This document shows positions 56,173-64,000 of a stretch of DNA of 64,000 nucleotides, piece after piece. Position numbers and translations under genes: made by a program. The notes under the pieces are model-generated. The model was not told the origin of the DNA. It did no database searches and worked only from the letters and a program-made list of their open reading frames with translations. The stretch is taken from contig NC_135562.1 in assembly GCF_964340395.1 (NCBI RefSeq), forward strand, positions 10,049,634-10,113,633, in the 5' to 3' direction. The stretch comes from Glandiceps talaboti. Its lineage: Eukaryota > Hemichordata > Enteropneusta > Spengelidae. Each line of letters begins with the position of its first letter. Within the stretch, counting starts at the first letter, position 1.

Positions 56173-56495
56173 GTGGTAATATGGATGAGGATTGGAGGTA
56201 TTTATTTTGGAGTGTTAATTTATAAAACAATTTTGGCTTCCTGCTTGAAAATCAATGTGAAACAACATATGTCAAATCCTTGCTTGTAACTCAATACATG
56301 GCAAAAGATTAATAATTTTGTAAAATCTTGTTATTATATGTACAATACCAAACTTTTTATGCAAATTTGAGCTTTTTTGCAATTTGTTGATTCACAAAAA
56401 CCTCTTGGTCAGTGGCATTTCAACGGGATAACATTGTTTTATAAATTAAATCTCCACAATAAATACCCAATCCTCATCCATTTGAGTGCTTCCTT
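56173..56495. mobile_element. MITE with TIRs, copy 2
   Basis: GTGGTAATATGGATGAGGAT and GGTATTTATTTTGGAG at the left mirror CTCCACAATAAATACCCAAT and CCTCATCCATTT at the right. Interior similarity to 52282-52640 is clear (TGTACAATACCAAACTTTTT). Confidence 0.7.
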
Positions 56496-56718
56496 AGAAA
56501 GACTACCATATTGATCAAATCTAGAATACCAATATATGCAGTAGAAGGTCACCTTTAATAAAATATATATATTATATTAACAATGAATATTATTTAAACA
56601 GTATTTATATATCTATCTCATAAACTGTGACAGTGTCCAGCTGTTGACTCGAAACACATGAAAACTTGAATACGTTTCTGTGTAAAAAAAACAAGCTTAC
56701 ATATGCAGTTTGATAATA

Positions 56719-57162
56719 TACAATGAAATTCATATGACCAGCATGAAAGGAACATACACTACTGTGATTTTCAAGATAAACTCAATTCATAAGACTCCTG
56801 TATACAAAAAATTACACTCTTTTGTGGGAATGTTCAATTCAAACAATAAATACCAAGTGTGGTATCTGATAACAGGAGGTCATAAAACAGATGCCGTGAA
56901 TTCAATCTCAGTCTAAGGTTCAATCCATTGTATTGCAACACTGTCTATAAAAATATTGTGCTTGGTAACAGTCAGTCTAGATATTGGCGTCTTGTATTTT
57001 TATGATCTCCTGTTATCAGATACCACACTTGGCATTGATTGTTTGAATTGAACTTTCCAAAGAGTGTAATTGTTTATATGCAGGGGTCTTATCAATTGAG
57101 TTTATCTTGAAAATCACAGTTGTGTCTATTCCTTTCACGCTGGTCATTTGAATTTCATTGTA
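56719..57162. repeat. Long inverted repeat, about 170-bp arms
   Basis: The left arm 56719-56888 and right arm 56998-57162 are complementary at most positions (for example GGTATCTGATAACAGGAGGT against ATCTCCTGTTATCAGATACC; GATTTTCAAGATAAACTCAA against its complement at 57094). The spacer is about 110 bp. It could be a foldback element or a hairpin-RNA source. The 68-codon frame over the left arm is not kept in the right arm. Confidence 0.85.
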
Positions 57163-58127
57163 AAGGTTCACATAGTATAGAACAAGTTATATCACTGAAT
57201 TATTTCTACATATTGACAAAATAACACGAGTAATGTGGCTGTGGTTAAAAGATGATATAATGGTAGAATAAGTTGTCACATAAAAACATTATGACTGTCC
57301 TTTAAATGTCGTGAGAAACAAAATGAGTACACAAGTGTACAGTCTGTGAAATCTCTTTTCTATAACTTCATGTAAAATACAATTGTGTTTTTCTCAAACT
57401 CCAATTTTTCATTACTGCATAGATTATGTACATATTTGTCAGATAGTGATAAAGATTGGCAAATACAATGTCATTGTTGCTATGGTAACAATGTCACTAT
57501 ATAAGTCACACAATCAAGTCTATATCTCTGAAGTATTTCCCCTTTTATGTTATGGGAATTAAATTTACAATATCTGATATCTTTAATCTACAACATTGTG
57601 TACAAATGCAAAAACTTAGTTCTTTGTTTAAACAGTAACTGATACTGATTGAGATGAGTTTTAAATTTAGAATTACCATGGTAACATTGATTTTCGGATA
57701 TACAGCAAATCATGATTTGTTTCTCTGGCATCCCATTAACAATCATTACCCATAATGCACCATTAAATGAGCAATATATAGAATAGCATAGCAAGGAAAG
57801 TTGCATTTATGAATGACTAACTTGTAAAAGGTAATGTTAGGTCCAACTTTTAATTTGGTAAGGTTCACTGTATTTCAGAACTCAAGTTTCATCAATATTA
57901 ATTAATTTCAGCTTTATGTTATATTAGTGTTTCAAATATCAGTTTAAAATAATACACTATCTACTACTTTGTGAATAGTTTGTCTGGTTCATTATACTTT
58001 ATATAATTTCTCAACATCCACTATGGTTTTAGAATTAACTATTAGTTCTACTTTTCTTGATGTGGCCATATCAACACTTTCACTGACATGGTGTATCACA
58101 TCTCAAGATGTTCAGTGAGTAACTCAT

Positions 58128-60362
58128 TCACTGTGAATACACCCTGATACATTGATTGTCATAGTCAACTACTATGACTTGACATAGCTCATCATCAGTA
58201 ACACAGACACCGGTCACACTCTTCAACCCATCCCCATCACTGTCAATACGACATATGAAATTACCATGGCAATCAAACTTTTGTACCTTGCCATTACCCA
58301 AATTACTGACATAGATATTCCTATCCCTGTCAGTGGTTACACCACATGGTATATTCAGCTGACCATCATTATTTCCCATTCTGCCAAACTTGTGTAGGAA
58401 TTTCCCATTACTATCAAAGACTTGTATACGGTTGTTATAATGATCAGCTACAATAACATTGCCATTCTTTGATACATTGACACCATAGGGGTGATTAAAC
58501 TGACCATCTCCATCACCCTTACTACCAAATGACATGATATATGTACCATCTTGTTGATAGATTCTAATGCAATCACCATAAAAATCAGCTACATACACTC
58601 TTCCATTCAAAGGACTAATGGCAATACCTATTGGATTTTCACAATCTCCCTTCCCAAAACACCTTATCCATTTACCATTCTCATCACACACATCTACCTG
58701 TTTGTTGCCAACATCAGTAAAGAAAATTTGACCACTGGATGAAATGGCAACAAAATTAAGTTTACATGGTTGATCTAAATTCTTACACTCAATAATTTGT
58801 GTATCCTTACCAGTAATTATGTCAAACAATTGCAACCTATTATTACTCATATCACACATTACAACATAACTGTTTTTGATAACAGCTATTCCATACAACC
58901 AGTTACCTAGCTGTCCCCTCCCCTTACCTGGCTGTCCTATTTTACGTACCAACCCCTTCTGTGGAATGACCCTAATCATAGCAGGTGACCCTTCTACTGG
59001 TTTATTTCTAACTTTGACTGATAGTTCATGACATCCTGTCATAGTACCAGTGTATGTCACTGAGAATATGTCATTGTTATTGTCTGTAACTTTCACATCC
59101 TTTATCTTATAGTCAGGTGTCTTCATCTCTGCTTTGATGTCTCCTTTCTTTGCACTTCGCGTCTGCTTCCTGTCAGACTTATCTTGTCTTGTCAAAGTTG
59201 TCTTGACATCCGCACCGATTCTTGTAACTTTAGGAATATCAGCAAGTTTGTACTTGATATCAGCACCTGTTAAAATATCTCCTAAAGATTTGTCGTCAAA
59301 GAAGTCTTCCGACTTTTTGAACTTGATGTCGTCATCCTCAACTGGTTCACCTTTCACCTCGATTGTCATCAGTTCTTTCATTTGTGACGTCATCCCTGTC
59401 TTAGCTGACATCATCTTGGCAGCATTCCCATCATGCATCACTTCCTCTGCAAACTCCACTACGTTGCTAAGGTAGTTTTCAGCAATGTCAAGTTCTTTAT
59501 ACTGTGCTTGCAGTTTTTGTTGTCTACTTCCATATTCTTCTTTCAGCTGTTTCTTCAGCTGTTTTCCATTTTCTCGTATCATACGAGTGATTTCCATGAT
59601 TGTCTTTTCCATGTGGTCGTCGAGTTTCTTTTCTTCAACGCCAACACGGCTATCTAAAGACTGTGACACACATTGAACACGTTGTTTGTTGGTCTTTCCC
59701 TCCTTTTCTTTCATTTTCAATTTGTCCACCATTTGCACCAACTCCTTAGTGTACTCAGTTGCTGCATCTTTCAGATATCTATAATTGTGCTCAGTTATTT
59801 TATGATCGAGAGCTGTGCATTCGAGACAGATGGGGACTTCGCACGTATCACAGTAAAACTTCAACGGTTGGGTTGGATGTTTGTCGCAGTACATCGGTGG
59901 CTGTACCAAAGCTGGGTCAGTTGACTTTGTTTTGTTGTAGTCAGCAAGCGACATAAGTCGGTGACCACGGGTTAGTGGAAACTTCTGATGAGGTCTTGCA
60001 CAACTATCGCAGAGAAACATTGCACAGTCGATACATCTTACCGTGTTCTCGCCCTCTGCGCATCCTCCACATTTCTGCGATTCTGTCAGGTTTTCATCTC
60101 GTTCACTGAACTGTCTTACTAACTCGTTGAGGAAGAAGTTGTTAGGTAGATCTGCCACTCCCCCTGTTGGTATTATCTGTTCATGGCGGCACAAAGGACA
60201 CATTAGGGCTGAACTCTTGTCAGCTAGCGTCGACAGGCATTTCTGGCAAAAGCTGTGACCACAGGACAAACTTTTAGCATTTTGGTAACGTCCAAAACAT
60301 ATTCCACAATTCAAGAAGTTGGCGTCTATTTTCTGTAAGAATTTCGTCGCCTCTGCTGCCAT
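58128..60362 (-). CDS. TRIM2/3-like RING-B-box-NHL protein B (single exon)
   Basis: 744 residues, a paralogue of the gene at 49199-51445 in the same orientation. RING about 19-59 (CGICFGRYQ, CGHSFCQKC, CPLC), B-box 1 at 98-137, B-box 2 at 156-197, coiled coil 200-330, a Lys/Asp-rich stretch, a better preserved filamin/ABP280 segment (about 420-466: FSVTYTGTM, LSVKVRNKPVEGSP), then about six NHL repeats (472-744; GIAISPLNGRVYVAD, YGVNVSKNGNVIVAD) forming a presumed beta-propeller. TRIM-NHL proteins bind substrates or RNA through this propeller and ubiquitinate through the RING. The ATG at 60362 is the only in-frame start near the RING. No introns. Confidence 0.92.
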   Translation of the reverse strand: MAAEATKFLQKIDANFLNCGICFGRYQNAKSLSCGHSFCQKCLSTLADKSSALMCPLCRHEQIIPTGGVADLPNNFFLNELVRQFSERDENLTESQKCGGCAEGENTVRCIDCAMFLCDSCARPHQKFPLTRGHRLMSLADYNKTKSTDPALVQPPMYCDKHPTQPLKFYCDTCEVPICLECTALDHKITEHNYRYLKDAATEYTKELVQMVDKLKMKEKEGKTNKQRVQCVSQSLDSRVGVEEKKLDDHMEKTIMEITRMIRENGKQLKKQLKEEYGSRQQKLQAQYKELDIAENYLSNVVEFAEEVMHDGNAAKMMSAKTGMTSQMKELMTIEVKGEPVEDDDIKFKKSEDFFDDKSLGDILTGADIKYKLADIPKVTRIGADVKTTLTRQDKSDRKQTRSAKKGDIKAEMKTPDYKIKDVKVTDNNNDIFSVTYTGTMTGCHELSVKVRNKPVEGSPAMIRVIPQKGLVRKIGQPGKGRGQLGNWLYGIAVIKNSYVVMCDMSNNRLQLFDIITGKDTQIIECKNLDQPCKLNFVAISSSGQIFFTDVGNKQVDVCDENGKWIRCFGKGDCENPIGIAISPLNGRVYVADFYGDCIRIYQQDGTYIMSFGSKGDGDGQFNHPYGVNVSKNGNVIVADHYNNRIQVFDSNGKFLHKFGRMGNNDGQLNIPCGVTTDRDRNIYVSNLGNGKVQKFDCHGNFICRIDSDGDGLKSVTGVCVTDDELCQVIVVDYDNQCIRVYSQ

Positions 60363-60899
60363 CTTTGCTTGAACCCGGTAGTGTGAGTTGTGTTCGGCTA
60401 CACCAGTTGTTGAGTATTTACCAAATGGAATGCCTACGTCATCAGGTCATAGGTGATCAAGTTCCGAGAAATATCCATTGAAAAGATTTCGTAGAAATAT
60501 TAAACTTTTTAAAGCTGGTTGCCATGGCATGGGGTCAGATTGGAATTTGACAGTGTTGTGAATCTTTTATTTTTAAAATGTTTCTATTGATTCAATAAAT
60601 TTGATCATGCTCGTCGAAACAAAAAATTAATGCGTGCCTTCATCTCAGTACTTTATCAAGAATTTGACAAATGGTTTTCAGAGATTTAGTGACAACTCTA
60701 TTTTTCATGAGTTAGTAGTAATGGTTTTACTTTTATAAAAAGTTAGAGACCAACCTGTTTGGTTTTTTTTAAAAGACGTTACGCAAAGGTGATTCTATTT
60801 TTTTCTGTTTTTCATTACCCGACCCAAATTTTCAATTTCGACATAAAAATATAACAATACATTTTTTTATTTTCGCCCGCCCTTAATAGTTTGCAGAAA

Positions 60900-61005
60900 A
60901 GCGTCCTCTCTGGCAAGAATAAGCAAGTGCCTGGACTGTCGATGCCATTTTAATTTCCCCTCGTGGGATGAATAAAGTAATTCTGATTCTGATTCTGATT
61001 CTACA
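60900..61005 (+). mobile_element. LINE 3' end with ATTCTG tail
   Basis: TTTCCCCTCGTGGGATGAAT, AAAGTAA and then ATTCTG repeated about four times. A GGGATGAATAAAGT-type end followed by a short tandem tail is the hallmark of CR1/L2-like non-LTR elements. Only about 100 bp remain. Confidence 0.65.
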
Positions 61006-62326
61006 ATTGTGGCGACGACAACGACACATGTTCATAGACAGAGCATTTCTTTCATGACGGAAGTTATTCAAGTGGGGGAGGGGGGAGGGGGCTGAAAACA
61101 TGACAATTGTGTAGAGAAGCTGGGAAAAGGCTTGTTTCCAGGAATCCAATAAAAAGAAGACAGAGAACAGGAAAAGGAGAGGCAGAGAAACATGAAGATG
61201 AATTTTTGTTTCTGTACTTTTTTTTAATCGACCGTCCAATAGTTGCCATGAAAAAGTATTTTAAAAATAGGGTCACTCTAAGAGGGTTGTCATTTTTAAC
61301 TGCCTGAGGGCGATGTTTTTGGTCGGGTCATTTTGAAAAACACTACTTCAAGTTGGGATCATTTTGGAAAAAGAACATAAATGTACGAATGAATATCTAC
61401 TGAATTCAAGAAATATAAACAATAAGTTTAATGCGACAATGTACATGTATACACTAATATCAAAATACAGCAAATGATGGCATCACACCAACATGGATTG
61501 TTTTTCAGGGTTTTGTTTAGTGTGTAATTTTTGAACCAAGTATTAGTACATGGACAGTCAGCAAGTCATATATTGTCATGTCCGTATATTGTCATATAGT
61601 ATTTTTTTTAATGATATAGTAGTCAAGAAATCGATGTTTTCTTGTGATTTATTTAAATTTGATATGAAAAGCTACTAAACCATGACTATATTATTCCTGG
61701 CCCACAGTAAAGATATCCTATAAAGACACAGCAGCAATTTGATTTTTCTCTGAAATCGTAAGCAAATGTATGTGATGCAAACCATAACATGGCTCTCCAG
61801 AACCTATAGTTTATGAAAATGTATGTCTTTCATCTTTAAGAGAGAAAACATGTGAGATGAAAAAAGTGTGTTAACTGATATCATCGCTGAAGAAAGAAAA
61901 CAGACGTGCATTAAGGTCAAGAAGACAAACAATTTCTTATGTTGTTGTCTTACATGTTTAAAAAATGCTGAGGTCGCGATCGGAGGCTTAAACTAGGGTT
62001 GGTTGGGTTATTGGAAACAGACAATTTTTGGCCTTATTATTAACTATATAGATTTGAATACCTACAGAGAATGACACTGCGATGACGAAATAAAGGCATA
62101 ACCTCATAAATATAGTGATTTGAATTCGAATCCTATAATTGAAATTGTTTCAATGTCTCTAAAACACATTTTTCCTTTGAATTGCAAGTTAATCACAACA
62201 GGTTCAACGACACACTACCACAACTGGACTACGGACGTTAATCGATGGCGCTATGTAAGTGTGATGTGTTATTATGTATTTCTTCTCCTCGCAGAGCAGA
62301 GCCACCGGAAGGACATGACTGAAAGA

Positions 62327-62452
62327 CAATGAATGAATAAATGAATGAATGAATGAATAAATGAATAAATGAATAAATGAATGAATGAATGAATGAATGA
62401 ATGAATGAATGAATGAATGAATGAATGAATGGGCGAACGAACGAATGAATAT
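62327..62452. repeat. (GAAT)n microsatellite
   Basis: GAATGAATGAATAAATGAAT words form an almost unbroken 120-bp tetranucleotide tract upstream of TRIM B. Confidence 0.95.
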
Positions 62453-64000
62453 TTAGTTATTGAATATTTATTTATATGGATCATAGGAGGAATAGGTAGT
62501 GTAGGTTATAATTTCGTGTGTAAATAAAATGTGGATTTAAACGTAGCTTTATATATCACTTGGGAAAGGTAACATGATAATGAATACAATCGATAGATTC
62601 TATTGATGAGGATATTCTGTCAGAGTCTCGATCGGAGGTTTACTTTCAAATTTTCTGACTGATCAGTTTACAGTGTATTCAATAAAAGAAATCCTATGGA
62701 ACGTTTCAATTATTGTAGATAATACATTAAAAATATATATCATTAATATAATTGTAATAATTTGTTACTTCCATCTCCCAAAGAGCGGACAGGCTTTTAG
62801 ATACCAACATTTCGTAAAGGTTTTGAAAGTCAGACATACTATATTACGTCAGCTGTGTCAGTGAGAGTGAAATAGTATGTAAAGAGACTCAGCCCATGCA
62901 TGCTGTAGTAAGAAACTATGGTAGGATAAGTACACTGTCGTTACACTTATAAAGTATACAGACATTCATAACACATTTCCTGACGCAGACAATGACAAAG
63001 AGAGCAGCACGTTTCTTACTTTATGAAAGTATTTAACAATTACAGATGAGGTACAGTATTGGTCTGTATTTGTTACACTTTATACTTTCATACTTTCGTT
63101 GAAAAATAATCGTCCTGCGTTCGGTGTCATTTCCCTATCATACATACGCACTAGTGAAAGTGTGAACCCTGCAATGAAACAACATGCAAATAATTACAAA
63201 AAGAGACCACCTAAAAGATTCTATTGTCTCTATGCAGTACTTTCAATGTGAGGCACGTTGAAGCAACCAAATAAACCCTTCCACACATGACCTCCAGAGG
63301 GCGTGATATCCGACCGGATTTCATACGTCTTCGGATGATTTGAACATTGTTCGATTGAAAATAATAAGATAAAATAGAACAGTTTTAATTTGGTTTATAC
63401 AGCTTCACTTATAGTCAACTTCTTGGCGTATCTAAACAAGAAATAGTGAACAGTATTCAAGCCTCATTCGAAAGTGAAGGTTGCCAGCCAAGGAAAACAA
63501 ACTTTAAAGAATAATAACTTTGTAAAAAAAAACAAAAAAAAAACAACAACGTACGACCAACATTTTTTACACATATAACTTTTTTCTCACAAATCTGGAT
63601 ATTTCCTCTATCATAATCCATGATATCATTACATAGATAGGAAATTAACCTTTTTAGCTTTTTGTATTAGGAAGGAGGAGTTTGATAAAATTGAAACCGA
63701 AAGTTGTCAAAGAAACTTTACAATTATTGCAGCTAGTACTTGTTTTGCCATTTGTTGGCGACTGACCTTCAAAATCAAAGTATTTGTAAAAATTATAGTA
63801 ACTGTAAAACATCTGTGAATTTAGTTTAGGTGAATATCAGGTCACCTTGTTTCTTTTAAATTGGACTCGTGTATCAGTATACAAATGACGACTTGTCTGT
63901 TTGTATAACCATAAATCACTGAGCTGAACAATAGCTAGTAAACTATTCAACCGTAAATACCACAGCACATTGTCATGATTGTAGCAGTACGTAACACAAC

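Larger units (their letters stand above)
51593..58127. other. Gene-free region between the TRIM genes
   Basis: It holds the 5' flank of TRIM A (to about 53930), MITEs at 52282-52640 and 56173-56495, the diverged tandem units at 53950-55700 and the inverted repeat at 56719-57162. TTTAAT at about 57858 could give a poly(A) signal for TRIM B on the minus strand. No coding exon is supported. Confidence 0.6.
58090..63450. repeat. Segmental duplication, copy B
   Basis: This contains TRIM gene B and flanks matching copy A: GATTTGAATACCTACAGAGA (62050), ATTTCGTAAAGGTTTTGAAA (62809), AAGAAACTATGGTAGGATAA (62911), and the GGGCGTGAT area (63300 against 53787). The 5' flank is longer than in copy A, partly from the LINE end near 61 kb and the (GAAT)n tract. 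Confidence 0.85.
60363..64000. other. Gene-free right edge of the window
   Basis: It holds the TRIM B upstream flank, a LINE 3' end (60900-61005), a MITE end (about 61995-62030), the tetranucleotide repeat at 62327-62452 and the duplicated flank. No exon is supported up to 64000. Confidence 0.6.

Noticed and set aside
56710-56916. 68-codon frame in the left arm of the inverted repeat
   Set aside because: The right arm has indels and mostly amino-acid-changing differences, so the frame is not maintained.

Overview
This window is nuclear DNA from an animal, most likely an AT-rich marine invertebrate (a deuterostome such as a hemichordate or lancelet, or a lophotrochozoan). The evidence is spliced genes with GT-AG introns of a few hundred bp to over 2 kb, an animal-type CAD fusion gene, an insect-like COX5B zinc motif, recent TRIM-NHL duplication, and many small inverted-repeat transposons, minisatellites and LINE 3' ends. 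The species cannot be named from sequence alone.

Layout. 1-2.8 kb: no gene recognised. 2.84-7.35 kb (+): CHCHD7, a twin CX9C mitochondrial intermembrane-space protein, 3 exons. 7.35-10.6 kb: repeats only. 10.6-13.3 kb (-): COX5B, 4 exons. 13.3-13.9 kb: head-to-head promoter holding a TCTCGCGAGA palindrome and a CRE. 13.94-47.36 kb (+): CAD, the trifunctional enzyme of the first three steps of pyrimidine synthesis, rebuilt here as 39 exons. Their lengths sum to 6852 nt, exactly 2284 codons, and every phase matches. 49.2-51.4 kb and 58.1-60.4 kb (-): two intronless TRIM2/3-like RING/B-box/NHL genes inside a tandem segmental duplication whose flanks are copied as well. 60.4-64 kb: non-coding, with a LINE 3' end and the second copy of the duplicated flank.

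Biology. CAD makes dihydroorotate in the cytosol. CHCHD7 and COX5B are nuclear genes for mitochondrial proteins, and COX5B shares its promoter region with CAD. The TRIM genes look like E3 ubiquitin ligases and are unrelated to the upstream cluster.

Most unusual signal. Several CAD introns carry tandem copies of the neighbouring exon edge together with its splice site. Donor-side copies follow exons 2, 17, 28, 30 and 38; acceptor-side copies precede exon 24 and perhaps exon 36. This gives arrays of decoy splice sites. Other notable items are an in-frame 15-nt candidate microexon in CAD intron 12, a 67-bp minisatellite of about 27 copies whose units end in 3'-splice-site-like sequence, a foldback element family whose terminal module has become a minisatellite, a 170-bp-arm inverted repeat between the TRIM genes, and CTCF-like motifs carried by repeats.
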